Source: Sporocytophaga myxococcoides DSM 11118
GTDB taxonomy: Bacteria; Bacteroidota; Bacteroidia; Cytophagales; Cytophagaceae
Direction of reading: 5' to 3'
Assembly: GCF_000426725.1 (NCBI RefSeq)
Contig: NZ_AUFX01000010.1
Coordinates: 124,001 to 188,000, forward strand
Length of the DNA stretch: 64,000 bases
The position numbers and the translations under genes were made by a program. The notes below the pieces were generated by a model, which was not told where the DNA came from, ran no database searches, and saw only the letters and a program-made list of their open reading frames with translations. Of this stretch, positions 43,764 through 54,700 are shown piece after piece (the first letter of the stretch is position 1; each line of letters begins with the position of its first letter).

Positions 43764-44339
43764 TTAATCATTATTTATTCTGAATAAAAATAATTGATGC
43801 GGTAAGTGTAGTTCATTAAACAATTCAAAACCCATGTTTTTATAAAACTTTACATTTTCTTCCATCGAGGTTTCTAAATAGATTGGCTTCTTCAATATCT
43901 TTGCTTCATTTATTATATCTATAATCAATGAGCTGCCTATTCCTTTTCTCTGAAAATCCGGATGAACACCAATAAACCTCAAATAAAAAATAGACTGTTT
44001 GGGATAATTACTTTTAACCTTAGATTCTCTGGACAGAACTTTTAGAAGCCTTTCCGGGCCTATGCAAGAGAATGCTAATCTAAGGTCATTCACTATAGAC
44101 TTCAATGAAACCTTCTCTTGCTCCGGAAATAATATAAGAGCGCAGGCATTGCGATCTTTTGACAGATATACTGTTCCATTTTGAAAACAGCTTTCAAAAC
44201 AATATTCCATCAGCTTTCGGATTCTTTCCTTCCTCTGCCCATCCTGTTTTATAACATAATTAACGCTTTTATTCTGGTCAAATGATGCGGTTAATATATC
44301 CACCACAAGAGACTTATCTTCAATCTTAGCTATTATCAT
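43764..44339 (-). CDS. GNAT-family N-acetyltransferase
   Basis: A 191-aa protein with the acetyl-CoA loop in FIGVHPDFQRKGIGSSLI (R/Q-x-x-G-x-G) and the late strand ENVKFYKNMGFELF. GNAT enzymes acetylate amines of antibiotics, proteins or metabolites; the substrate is unknown. It lies 18 bases upstream of the hybrid kinase gene on the same strand, so it is probably the first gene of that unit. Confidence 0.88.
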   Translation of the reverse strand: MIIAKIEDKSLVVDILTASFDQNKSVNYVIKQDGQRKERIRKLMEYCFESCFQNGTVYLSKDRNACALILFPEQEKVSLKSIVNDLRLAFSCIGPERLLKVLSRESKVKSNYPKQSIFYLRFIGVHPDFQRKGIGSSLIIDIINEAKILKKPIYLETSMEENVKFYKNMGFELFNELHLPHQLFLFRINND

Positions 44340-44590
44340 AAAATTTATCTTGTATGAATATTAAGAAAAATATTTTATAACTTATTGAAAACTTGGATAG
44401 ACAAATCTAAAATTACTCATCGATATCTTCAAACTTTTTAATACAAAATTCATTAACAATCATAATACAAGACTATATCTTGTAGTCATTTACCTCGAAT
44501 CAACAGTTTTAAACTATCCTCAATAAAATATTCTAGGGCTTTAGCGCAGTATATATGATTTATGAAAACTAAAGAATCTTGCAGACCATA

Positions 44591-45724
44591 TCATATGTTA
44601 ATCAAATGAAAAAGATATCCCGCTACAGCTCCTCCTAAAATAATCCAGGTAGCATTGAGTTTCTTGAATCCAAATACTACAATCAGAGAAGCAATAGCAA
44701 TAATCCATCCATTGAAGTCAATGAGAATATTTCTACCAAGCTGAAAGGTAACCGCCAGCATCACTCCAATAGCCCCAATATTCACACCATCCAGGAAATA
44801 TCCCATTATCCTGGATCTTCTCAATTTTGGAACAAAAGGATTTAATACAAGAACAAAGAAAAATGAAGGAAGAAAAATTCCTACAGTAGCAATAATAGCT
44901 CCAGGTAAACTATTCATTTGATATCCGATAAATGTAGCGGTTGTAAACAAAGGGCCGGGAGTAAATTGTCCAAGGGCTACAGCATCCAGTAATTGTTCCT
45001 GAGTCAGCCAACCTGTCTTATCTACAAATTCTGCTTGAAGGTAAGCTACCAGCACATATCCACTGCCAAACAGTGTTCCTCCGATTTTTATAAAAATCCA
45101 GAATAACTCTGCAGGAGTGATATTTTTTTCTACAGGTATAGCAGAAAGGACAAATGGACTAAAAGAAGAGAGTCCTTGGGGCGTTACCCACTCTCTTCCC
45201 GAGAACCAAATAACAGCGAGAATGCCCGCACATAATAATGCATATATTTCATTAATACCTGCCATTGAAGCTATGATTACTCCAGTTCCAATAAGACCAA
45301 GTTGCCAGTTTTTTAAAGCTGTTTTTCCGAGTTTAAAGATCGCATTAATGATGATTGCTATAACAGCAGGTTTAATACCATAGAGAAAAGGTTTAACCTC
45401 TGGTATACTCCCATAATCTGTGTAAAGCCAGGCAAATACACCCATTATAAGAGCTGCAGGAAAAATGAAACATATTCCCCCAAGAAACAAGCCTGGCAAG
45501 CCAGCTCGCTCGTGACCACAATGCATGCTCATTTCAGTTGAGTTTGGGCCAGGAATCAGATTGGTTGCACCTATGAGATCAAGAAAATGCTCTCTGCTCA
45601 TCCATTTTCTTTTGTTTACGATTTCTTCTTCCATCATCGCAATATGTGCAGCTGGCCCTCCAAACCCTATAAAACCTAACTTCAGAAACACATAACAAAC
45701 TTCCTTTAATCTCGTTGACTTCAT
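44591..45724 (-). CDS. chrA: Chromate transporter family (CHR) membrane protein
   Basis: A 377-aa polytopic membrane protein from ATG 45724; a TTG two codons upstream is less likely. It has two homologous CHR halves: the first with FIGFGGPAAHIAMMEEE and ATNLIPGPNSTEM, the second with FGSGYVLVAYLQAEF and ALGQFTPGPLFTTATF. About ten to twelve membrane helices are expected. The long-chain CHR family exports chromate or sulfate-like anions by proton-linked exchange. Chromate itself is an assumption. No regulator is adjacent. Confidence 0.88.
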   Translation of the reverse strand: MKSTRLKEVCYVFLKLGFIGFGGPAAHIAMMEEEIVNKRKWMSREHFLDLIGATNLIPGPNSTEMSMHCGHERAGLPGLFLGGICFIFPAALIMGVFAWLYTDYGSIPEVKPFLYGIKPAVIAIIINAIFKLGKTALKNWQLGLIGTGVIIASMAGINEIYALLCAGILAVIWFSGREWVTPQGLSSFSPFVLSAIPVEKNITPAELFWIFIKIGGTLFGSGYVLVAYLQAEFVDKTGWLTQEQLLDAVALGQFTPGPLFTTATFIGYQMNSLPGAIIATVGIFLPSFFFVLVLNPFVPKLRRSRIMGYFLDGVNIGAIGVMLAVTFQLGRNILIDFNGWIIAIASLIVVFGFKKLNATWIILGGAVAGYLFHLINI

Positions 45725-46220
45725 TTTCAAAAGATACTAAAACTTTGTTAAAGATTTTTCAGATCTAATAATCTCAATAATTGAGGATCACTTTTCTCAA
45801 TATTTATCCATATTCTTTATATTTTTTAAATCACTACATATTAGTAGTTTATTTCACACAAAAAATTCTAGGGTAAAGGAGATAAGGATATGCATCAGAA
45901 CCATCATAAATCTATCTCCAGAATATACATTATACTCAGGATAGATTTAGCACACAACAAACAATTCGACCAATCCAGATATTTGGTTGAAAAGAAAAAC
46001 TATATTAACTTAATTGAATGGCCAAAAGAAAAATTTAAAAAATTTAGTTAACAACGGCTATTACGGAAATACCCTTAACATCGAAAGTTAATTAAATGTC
46101 ACACAATTTTTATCCCTAAGATTTCTGCGATAACTCTGTCAACAGAAATCATTTTATAAATATTTGGGTAAACAACTGTTTACATCATGCAAACTTAACA
46201 ATACAATCTGACAACAAGTC
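45725..46220. other. Intergenic between divergent genes, no gene seen
   Basis: AT-rich spacer upstream of both the CHR transporter and the TonB receptor genes. No frame or RNA gene is supported; the receptor promoter is given at 46221-46250. Confidence 0.5.
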
Positions 46221-46250
46221 TTGTAACCCACACCTACTCACTTTCGTTTG
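46221..46250 (+). promoter_or_regulatory. Putative promoter of TonB receptor gene
   Basis: TTG at 46221-46223 and TTCGTTTG at 46243-46250, 19 bases apart. This matches the Bacteroidota TTG-N19-TAnnTTTG pattern with one mismatch. It lies 36 bases upstream of the ATG. Confidence 0.5.
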
Positions 46251-46286
46251 AAAAGATTAAATTCTAGTCCATCCACTTAAAAATTT

Positions 46287-48749
46287 ATGGTAAGTATTAA
46301 AAACCCATTGCGTAAGGCTGGGGCTGTAATTCTTTTGGGTCTGATCTCTTCAAAAGGTATAGCACAGTCCGATTCCTTAAACACAGTATCCCCTCCTATT
46401 GAAACCATTTCCAATATTGAACAAGCTGATATTTCATTTCTTTCACTGGAAGATCTTATGAATGTTAATGTGACTACAGGATCTCTTGTAAAAACAAAAC
46501 AATTTGCAACACCTGTTAGCGTCACTTTAATAACTGAAGCAGATATCAAAATAAGTGGGGCAAGAAACTTACTTGACTTGATGGAAGTATATGTACCTGG
46601 TTTTTTCTGGATGGATCATCCATCAGAGTCAGTTAAAACCGGTATGCGTGGTATTACATCAGATAGGAACCTTAAGATGCTATTACTTGTGAATGGAGTC
46701 ATTGTAAATGACAGAGGTCATAAGGGAGCATTTTCAGAACTTACAAACTGGGATTTGAATGACATTGATAAAATTGAGATAATAAGAGGTCCGGGATCCG
46801 TAACATACGGCCCAGGAGCTATCCAAGGGGTAATCAGCATTACAACCAAGAGAGCTGCAAATGGAAATTCTACCACAGTAAATGCGAACTATGTAGGTGC
46901 TTATAATTCTAAAGGAATAAGCATACATCAGAATTTAGATGCAGGAAAGGTAAAAGTAACTTTATATGGCAGCATACAAGGTACAGAAGGCGCTGAAAAT
47001 AAACTTTTCAAAGTTAATGACACTAAAAAATATGGCTATATAGGTGAAGTCCCGGGAACAATAACACCGAATCGCTATATGGCTGATGGAAATGCTCCAC
47101 AATTGAAATTATTCGCTGATTTTGATCTTTCAAAAGGCTTTAAAATTTACACCAGATATAATCAGGTAACGAACAACTCAAACTTCTATGAGATGTACAA
47201 GCCCTTATCAGCTGTGAACCCCAAAGCAACATATAACGGAACGCCAACACAAAGTTTGTTATTGAAAAATCAGCAATATTTTGCAATGCTTGAAAAAAAG
47301 ATTGACTTCAATAAAAACTTCAGTCTGAATACTAACCTTATTTATGATAATGAAAATAATGTTAGTTATAGATTTCAGGCTCCTGCATATACTGCAAAAA
47401 CATCCGATTCTGTAGATATGAGATTTGTTAAATCTGTTATAGATCTTGACAACTTGCGTCATGCAAATTATTCATATTCTGAGGAACAGATTACAGGAAG
47501 AGTTGTCGGTTACTATCATAGTAATAATGAAAAGTTCCAGGCTGCGCTAGGTGGAGATATCGTAAAGAATACCTGGAGAGCACCTTGGGGACAAAATGAC
47601 AATATGCTCAGAATGGGTGACCAGAAAAACATTCTAAGTGATTCACTGTCTTCAGGAGCAATTGGCCCTGATGCCTTAGCTACTGCAGGATGGATCAAAG
47701 CAAAAGACGGTATTTATGTAGGAAATGGTTGGTCGACAACAACAGTCTCTATGTATGGGGAAGCAAAATACAGTTTTTCACCATTGCTTACTATTATTGG
47801 TTCCAATAGAATAGACAAAGATACTTATTCAAAATGGTTATTCTCGCCACGAATCGCATTCATCAGTGAATTGAACAGCAAACATAATATCAGACTAGTA
47901 TTCCTGCAATCAAACAGAATGAATACTGCCTCTCAGATGTTATTGCAGCATATGGCAGGAGTTCAGTCAAGGCCTGAAAAGCTAAAAGGAACAGAACTGA
48001 TTTATACCTACATTCATAATTCTAAGTTAATAGGTGATTTAAGTGCCTTCTATAGCGAGAACGAAGTATTAAGCTGGTCTTCAAACCTTAAAAGTGTGTT
48101 AAATACAGGCAAATCTAATACTGGTGGACTTGAAGCTTCGATTGGTTATACTGCTAAAAATGTTAAAGTTTCGATCAACCACAGCTATGTAAAACTATTT
48201 GGATGGGACATGTCGTCTGAAGTGACTGCCAGCGGTATCAGTTATGCTGATTTTAGGCAACCTGTAACATATACTGATGCCAACAAAAAAACTCAGACAG
48301 TCTACATTAATGGAGTTGGAAATAACTTAAGCAACTATGCTAACAATATTACCAAAGTCATTGTGAACTATTCATGCTTTAAAGATAGATTAACCATTCA
48401 TGCAGATTCAAGAATACTCTGGGGATATGCAGGTATGAAAGATGGTCTGAAGGCATACGAAAATGCATTTGATACTGTAAGTGCTCCGATAAAAACGGAG
48501 ATAACGAAACTGATAAGTGATCTGAAATCAAGAGATATGTATGGTGTTGACATCAAAGTAAATTTGTCAGTATCTTATAAAATCACCCCTCAAATTTCAG
48601 TAATGGTATTTGCAAATAATATTTTCAGCTCAGATAAGACAAGACGTTACTTCTATGATTCAGGACTTGTATCTGCTACAGCGCCTAGTAAAATTGGATA
48701 TGTCGCTGAACCAAGATTTTTAGGAGCAAGAATGTCATATAAATTTTAA
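46287..48749 (+). CDS. TonB-dependent outer membrane receptor
   Basis: An 820-aa protein with a signal peptide ending KGIAQ. The plug domain (about 55-195) has FATPVSVTLITEADIKISGARNLLDLMEVYVPG and IEIIRGPGSVTYGPGAIQGVISITTKR. The barrel ends in RMSYKF, with the terminal Phe expected for BAM-assembled barrels. Unlike the receptor at 34785 it lacks the carboxypeptidase-like N-terminal domain. The short loops and plug resemble siderophore or vitamin receptors, but the ligand is unknown. It is transcribed alone. Confidence 0.9.
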   Translation: MVSIKNPLRKAGAVILLGLISSKGIAQSDSLNTVSPPIETISNIEQADISFLSLEDLMNVNVTTGSLVKTKQFATPVSVTLITEADIKISGARNLLDLMEVYVPGFFWMDHPSESVKTGMRGITSDRNLKMLLLVNGVIVNDRGHKGAFSELTNWDLNDIDKIEIIRGPGSVTYGPGAIQGVISITTKRAANGNSTTVNANYVGAYNSKGISIHQNLDAGKVKVTLYGSIQGTEGAENKLFKVNDTKKYGYIGEVPGTITPNRYMADGNAPQLKLFADFDLSKGFKIYTRYNQVTNNSNFYEMYKPLSAVNPKATYNGTPTQSLLLKNQQYFAMLEKKIDFNKNFSLNTNLIYDNENNVSYRFQAPAYTAKTSDSVDMRFVKSVIDLDNLRHANYSYSEEQITGRVVGYYHSNNEKFQAALGGDIVKNTWRAPWGQNDNMLRMGDQKNILSDSLSSGAIGPDALATAGWIKAKDGIYVGNGWSTTTVSMYGEAKYSFSPLLTIIGSNRIDKDTYSKWLFSPRIAFISELNSKHNIRLVFLQSNRMNTASQMLLQHMAGVQSRPEKLKGTELIYTYIHNSKLIGDLSAFYSENEVLSWSSNLKSVLNTGKSNTGGLEASIGYTAKNVKVSINHSYVKLFGWDMSSEVTASGISYADFRQPVTYTDANKKTQTVYINGVGNNLSNYANNITKVIVNYSCFKDRLTIHADSRILWGYAGMKDGLKAYENAFDTVSAPIKTEITKLISDLKSRDMYGVDIKVNLSVSYKITPQISVMVFANNIFSSDKTRRYFYDSGLVSATAPSKIGYVAEPRFLGARMSYKF

Positions 48750-48769
48750 AAATTATAAAAGATCAAAAT

Positions 48770-48803
48770 AAGGCTATCAGGGCAACCTGATAGCCTTTTT
48801 TAT
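48770..48803 (+). terminator. Rho-independent terminator
   Basis: Perfect 12-bp stem AAGGCTATCAGG / CCTGATAGCCTT, GCAA tetraloop and T run, 20 bases after the TonB receptor gene. Confidence 0.92.
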
Positions 48804-48829
48804 TACTATGAAAGTATATACAATATTTA

Positions 48830-49444
48830 TTAATATTTTGGAGTAAGGTTTTCAACCTTTCTAGACACACTATCAGCCTTTCTTATTAATGATGAAGGCT
48901 CTCTGGTTTCTGGAAGATTGTCTTTCTGGTATTTTTCTATCTGTTCAAGAGTCAGGAGTACTTTTAGGACAATTAGACGATCTTCAATCGTTGATGAAAG
49001 CTTTGAAAGATCATCCTGCAAACCTGTATGTTTGGAAATAATATGTTTATATTTTTCTTCATTATGAGTGAGAAAATGTTCAATCTTCTTTCTCAGAATA
49101 CTGTCATTAATTGTTTTTACATATGAATTGGCATCTCTGTAATATTCCTGAGACTTACTATCATATTCATCAAAACGATTTATATAAATCTGATGCCCTT
49201 CATTGAACTCATTCCTGCTATCCTCTAGTTTTCTTAATTCAGGATTCTTTTCCATCAATTCCTGATATAACTCACTAACAAGATTTGTTCCCTTTCTTGA
49301 TTTAAAACTACTAACATCCAATTCATCTGAATTCTGTAGTGCTTTAGGCGTATCTTTCTTTGCCTCAAACTTATCTTCTCTGTTTTCTTCACATGAGAAA
49401 AATAGTACTACTAAAAAAATAAAACAATACTTCGATTTTAACAT
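48830..49444 (-). CDS. Coiled-coil lipoprotein of unknown function
   Basis: A 204-aa lipoprotein (LVVLFFSC, C18, followed by EENRED). The mature part is almost wholly charged helix, with likely coiled coils between about 60 and 180 (for example LYQELMEKNPELRKLEDSRNEF). No family is recognised. It lies downstream of the MBOAT-like operon on the same strand, with 56 bases between. Confidence 0.65.
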   Translation of the reverse strand: MLKSKYCFIFLVVLFFSCEENREDKFEAKKDTPKALQNSDELDVSSFKSRKGTNLVSELYQELMEKNPELRKLEDSRNEFNEGHQIYINRFDEYDSKSQEYYRDANSYVKTINDSILRKKIEHFLTHNEEKYKHIISKHTGLQDDLSKLSSTIEDRLIVLKVLLTLEQIEKYQKDNLPETREPSSLIRKADSVSRKVENLTPKY

Positions 49445-49500
49445 AAAAGACTTTTAAAATTTCAACAAAAATGATATTCTAAAAATTATATATATAATTC

Positions 49501-50472
49501 TTACCAGCTAATCAAAGGCCAGATAATACCTTTAAGAAACCAGACATGAAATAATACAGGGAATGGTAATATTAGTCCTGCAAACACCCAACTTCTGGCT
49601 ACAATCTTATTCTTTAATATGCCACTATACTCCAGCTTCCTTTCAATTATGATAAGGATCCCTTGAATAAAAAAATATAACAAGGGCAGCCCATATCCTG
49701 CCTTTACAGGAACGCTTATTGCAACCTCATGCAACAGACCGGAAAAAACAAAAGCTGTTACTGTGGCTGCTTTCTCACCTATTTTTGGCTTAAGCGGACG
49801 ATACAATGCTATCGCTGTCATTTCTGAGAAAGCGAGATTCCAACGCTTTCCCCAAAACTCAGCAAGGCTTACAGACCGCATGGGCTCTTTGAATAGAGCC
49901 CTTGTAGCAGCACCTTTTGACCTCCAAAATCCTGCGCTTATATTCAATATTCCGAAATGAAGAATAAGACTTAATCCAATAAGTGCAAGAGCCGTAGAAA
50001 ATATCTGAAAGAATGTTTCTGTTAAATTTGTATATATATAACCAGATAAAATAATTAAGCAAGATCCGGCGGTTATTCTCTTTACACCAAATTTAACCAG
50101 TTCATCCACTCCTTGCAGAGGCTTCGCACCAAGGGTCTCAAAAAGGTTTGGTCTCATACCAAACCAACCTGCAACAAAAGATATCCATTGAATAAAAGTA
50201 AGTTTGCTTTCTCTTCCTTTATAATATTCAACTGAAACAACAGTCTTCATTCCAAATAAAGTAACAAGAATGATACATAACATCCTTAATACTGGAGGAA
50301 ATGATTCAGTTAACCTCTCAGTCAAAAACATTCCTACTGCAAGTAGAAACCATGCTACACAAACAGATAGTTTATAATTGGAGGATTTAGAAACAACATA
50401 CCCTAACAAGACTGTAATGACAAGTATTGCCGCAACTGATAGTAAGTCATTAAGATAGACTGAGGGGATCAT
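49501..50472 (-). CDS. MBOAT-like membrane acyltransferase (wax-ester-synthase type)
   Basis: A 323-aa polytopic protein from ATG 50472. A frame extension to 50562 would overlap the upstream gene and has no signal, so it is rejected. The conserved core EFWGKRWNLAFSEM (about 205) and FSGLLHEVAISVP, with the MBOAT His, match the MBOAT_2 branch that includes long-chain alcohol O-acyltransferases. It probably transfers an acyl chain within the membrane; the acceptor is unknown. It follows the gene at 50481 by 8 bases. Confidence 0.8.
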   Translation of the reverse strand: MIPSVYLNDLLSVAAILVITVLLGYVVSKSSNYKLSVCVAWFLLAVGMFLTERLTESFPPVLRMLCIILVTLFGMKTVVSVEYYKGRESKLTFIQWISFVAGWFGMRPNLFETLGAKPLQGVDELVKFGVKRITAGSCLIILSGYIYTNLTETFFQIFSTALALIGLSLILHFGILNISAGFWRSKGAATRALFKEPMRSVSLAEFWGKRWNLAFSEMTAIALYRPLKPKIGEKAATVTAFVFSGLLHEVAISVPVKAGYGLPLLYFFIQGILIIIERKLEYSGILKNKIVARSWVFAGLILPFPVLFHVWFLKGIIWPLISW

Positions 50473-50480
50473 ATTAATGA

Positions 50481-50897
50481 CTAAGAAATATTTGAATAAA
50501 AAACCCAAAGATAACTGATTGCAAAGAAGACAAACATTGCTACGAGCCCAACTTCTCCCCAAAAGTAAATCCAGCCTTTAGGAGCTGAAGTTCTGTCAAA
50601 ATAAAAGAACTGAATCATTATTCTTGCAGCCCAGTAGAGTCCGATAAACAAGCTAACAACGGCAGCCAAAAGAGATTGATCTGTAAGAGCTTCAGGAGCA
50701 AGAAGAGACAATAACCCGAAAGATAGATTAGTCATCATAATATAACCTGCATAGGTCCAGAACATTTGCCTGATGAGCGGAGCAACCTGAGAGAGTTCTT
50801 TTTTCCAGTTAAGCAACTTCGGTATTAAAAGGCTTCCAGCAACAAGAATGATCTGTAATAAGCCTGCAAGTTTAATCAGATATTGTAGTGTATTCAT
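50481..50897 (-). CDS. Small membrane protein of unknown function
   Basis: A 138-aa protein from ATG 50897, with four hydrophobic segments (LIKLAGLLQIILVAG; FWTYAGYIMMTNLSFGLLSLL; LLAAVVSLFIGLYWAARIMIQF; VGLVAMFVFFAISYLWVF). The family is not recognised. It is in the middle of a three-gene membrane operon ending in an MBOAT-like acyltransferase, so a lipid-related role is guessed from context. Confidence 0.7.
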   Translation of the reverse strand: MNTLQYLIKLAGLLQIILVAGSLLIPKLLNWKKELSQVAPLIRQMFWTYAGYIMMTNLSFGLLSLLAPEALTDQSLLAAVVSLFIGLYWAARIMIQFFYFDRTSAPKGWIYFWGEVGLVAMFVFFAISYLWVFYSNIS

Positions 50898-50927
50898 CTC
50901 GTTCCGTAAAGGTATGCAACTCATCAA

Positions 50928-51308
50928 TCAGGACCAGTATACAATCTGCATCATAATTGTAAAAATGCTTACTACTGCCATCAAACTGATGATAAGAAAA
51001 GCTATAGCTTTACCTTTCTTATCTTCATGAGAAGTTGCAATCATTTCCATCAGCGTAAATAAAGTCTTTGTGCTTCTCCATGAAAAAACTATAAACAGTG
51101 CGGTAACGACCAGCAAACCGGCATATTTTGCAACGGTAATCTGATTGCATATCAATACGGAAATTAAAATAGAGATTACTCCTGAAGTACCTCCAGAAAT
51201 AAGGGCTGTTTTGGCTTTGAGACCAATAAAAATAACTGAAATGATGCCACATAGAATAAGGAATACTCCATATGCGGCTAATAAATTCACAACTACCGGA
51301 TTACACAT
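50928..51308 (-). CDS. Small TMEM14-like membrane protein
   Basis: A 126-aa protein with four hydrophobic segments and the Gly-rich motif ALISGGTSGVISILIS. Together with AAYGVFLILCGIISVIFIGLKAKT this resembles TMEM14/UPF0136 proteins; the match is by eye and moderate. It is first in the unit, with the next start 30 bases downstream of its stop. Some TMEM14 relatives are linked to lipid or porphyrin handling, but no role can be assigned here. Confidence 0.65.
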   Translation of the reverse strand: MCNPVVVNLLAAYGVFLILCGIISVIFIGLKAKTALISGGTSGVISILISVLICNQITVAKYAGLLVVTALFIVFSWRSTKTLFTLMEMIATSHEDKKGKAIAFLIISLMAVVSIFTIMMQIVYWS

Positions 51309-51746
51309 ATATCATTATCTTTTATACAAACTTAGGGGAAATTCAGGTCATCAACTTTATTACCACTTAAAAATTTTAACCGAAATTCATCAAACCTAAA
51401 CCCGTGAAGGATAAACACTCTGATCCTTACCTACTATGGTCATTTCTCCTGATCAGCAATACGACAGAGCTACTCTCAAAAGGCTGTAAACAAATGCCAA
51501 TGCATGTTACCTGTTACTTGAAATTATTCTACAACAAAAAATAAGATGACAATTTCAAAAATTTAATTCAATTAATCTAGCTCTATATCCATTATAACTT
51601 TTACAATATTATATTGAACAAATTCAATTGTCGGTTATATGATTTATTTCTTTTTAACAAAAACATACCATCATATTTATTTTTAAAAGCATTATAGCCT
51701 AATTTCGTACCTAGTTGGAAGCAATAGAATAAAGCTTAAAATACAT
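51309..51746. other. Intergenic between divergent genes, no gene seen
   Basis: AT-rich spacer. A near-consensus -7 element TAATTTCG lies about 45 bases upstream of the T9SS dehydrogenase gene (near 51700), without a matching -33 box. No frame or RNA gene is supported. Confidence 0.45.
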
Positions 51747-54700
51747 ATGAGAATTAAAGTACTTTTATCACTTTTCATTCAGTTGGTTATCTTGAAAAGT
51801 GTTTTTTCCTCCGATTTGCCACCCGGATTTATTGAACAGGAAATTGCCACAGGTCTTAATCCTGTTTCTATTACCAAAGGGCTTAACAACATTATTTACA
51901 TCACTGAAAAGAATGGTAAAGTAAGAGTGGTACAAAATGATTTATTATTGGAAAGTCCTCTATTAGACATACAAGTAAACGATTTTAATGAAAGAGGTCT
52001 CATAAGCATTGCCCTTCATCCTAACTTTTTCAACAATGGATATTACTATGCTTATTACTGTCCGAAAAACAGGAACAAAAACAGAGTTGTGCGTTTTACC
52101 TCCACTAATAATGGTAGATCAACCCTTCCCGGAAGTGAAGTACTTTTGATAGAATTGGATACTCTTGTAGGTGGTATCCATAATGGAGGTTGCCTTAAAT
52201 TCGGATCAGATGGAAAGCTATACATAGGCACCGGAGAAGGTGGTGTTTCTACTAACTCCAAATTGCTAACCAACACATTAGGTAAAATCCTAAGGATTAA
52301 TGATGACGGCTCCATTCCAACAGACAATCCATTCTATAATGACGCATCCGTAACAGGTATAAATAAATCTATTTATGCTTATGGTTTAAGAAATCCTTTT
52401 GCATTCGAATTTGATGCTCTAGGTCAGCTTTACACTACGGATGTAGGAGGCAGCACTGCGGAAGAAATCAATAAGATATTACCTGGTAAATTTTACGGAT
52501 GGCCTGACAGAGAAGGTAATTCAGGTAGTACAAGTATTGCTAATTATCAGGGACCAGAATATTTCTATACGCACGAAGCTGGTGCCTGTGCAATTATCGG
52601 ATGTTCCTTTTACAATCCTCTCAACAAAACATTTCCAGCAGAATATACAGGTCAGATATTCTTTGGAGATTACTGTACTGAAAAAATATACTCATGGAAT
52701 CCTGTTACCAAAATAAGAACAGACTTTGCAACAGGTGCGAATCGTCCTCTATGGTATCTTTTCGCTGATAATGGCGATATGTATTATGTTGAAAGAAACG
52801 GTTCAGACGGCGGATCTGCGGGCTCTAACACAGTTAGTTATGATGGAAAATTATGGAAGATAAAATATACTAATTCAGATGAAGTATTTATTAACCAAAA
52901 TCCTCAAAACAGCAGTCTTGTAGTTGGAGAAAATACTTTATTTTCCATCACTGCTTATAGCAATCTTCAACCACTTTCTTATCAATGGTATAAAAATGGA
53001 GTACTCATTGAAGGAGCTACAAACGATACTTTACTTGTACAATCCGTAATAATTTCTGACAATAATGCAAAATTTAAATGTGTCGTTTCTAATAGCGTTT
53101 CAAGCATCACTTCCACCGAGGCTATTCTTGCAGTGATCCAGAACACACGACCTGTTCCGGTGATATCGTCTCCTCTAGCCACTTTCAAATACAAAGCAAA
53201 TGATGTATTAAAAATTTCAGGCACAGCTACTGATGCTGAAGATGGGGCATTATCCGGTACTTCGCTTTCCTTCTGGGTAGATCTTCATCATGATGTTCAT
53301 ACTCACCCTGCCCTGGCACCAACAGCCGGAACCAGCCTGCCAATCAGCTTCACAGTTCCAAACAATGGAGAAACCTCTCCTCATGTATTCTTCCGGGTAT
53401 ATTTAAAGGCTACAGATTCAAAAGGATTTTCATCAACTACTTATGTAGATATCTATCCTCAGTTGGTGGGCATTAAAGTGAACTCTAATGTTCCGGAAGC
53501 TAAAATCAATTATGATGGAACATATCACCTGGTAGGAGAAACAGTATATTCTGTAAAAGGTATTATAAGAAGCCTGGAAGCGCCTTTGGTAATATCGACA
53601 AACAACAAGATGTGTGTCTTCACAGGATGGTCAGATGGAGAAACTTCCAAGCTCATTACATTTGCCACTCCCAATACAGATGTAAACTTATACGCTTCTT
53701 ATGATTGCGATGAAGTGAGCTATACCGGAGATGGACTAACGGCAACTTACTCCGATGTGGCTTCCGTTACTACCCAAACAAATGGTATCAGACTTAAAAG
53801 ACTTGATCCTGAAATCAACTTCAACTGGCAATATGATTCCCCTGATATGGGAACAATTGATGATAACAACTTTAAAGCTGCATGGGATGGATATATTGAT
53901 ATACCAGTTGCAGGTACGTATACATTTTACCTAAAATCTTTCTATAATGATAATTGTAATTTATCTATAGATAACCAGGCTGTAATCAATAAAACTTCAG
54001 GTGCTTATACTGGGGTTGAATATTTTATTGAGAAGTCAGGCAATATCACTTTCAACACCGCGGGTAAGAAAAAGATTAAAGTCACATTTGAAGAGACTGA
54101 TTGGGTGGCAGCTATTGAATTAAGGTGGGAAGGTCCTTCAATTAGCAAGCAAATCGTCCCGCAAAAAAACCTCTTTACAAACATCAATCTATCCTCAGGA
54201 GATGGGCTTACAGGTTCATATCTTGGTGACTTAGCTGTACTTGCTGGTGTAACTCCAAAATACATCCACACAGATACTCAAATTGATTTCAATTGGGCAG
54301 AAGGCTCCCCCAATGCAAGCTTATTGGGTAATGACCTTTATACGATTAGCTGGAAAGGCTATTTAAGACCTCCTTTAGATGACAATTATACATTTACTGC
54401 AACTGGTGATGATGGATTTATGTTGTTAATAGATAATGATACTATCATTAATCAGTGGCATGATGGAATAATTGAAAACAAAGAAAAAACTGTTCATTTA
54501 AATGGGAGAACTTTTTATCCTTTCGAATTCAGATATTATGAAAACGGTGGCGATGCTAATATTAAACTACAATGGGCATCTTCATTGATAAATCAAACAG
54601 GGTTAGAAAAAAAATATCTATATACAAGCATTCCGGCGGTTACTTCAAATACTGAAACAGTATCTGAAAATACTTTAAATTATAAGCTTGCCAGAGATGG

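Noticed and set aside
50473-50562. Longer N-terminus for the MBOAT-like protein
   Set aside because: It overlaps the upstream gene by about 80 bases and has no conserved features.
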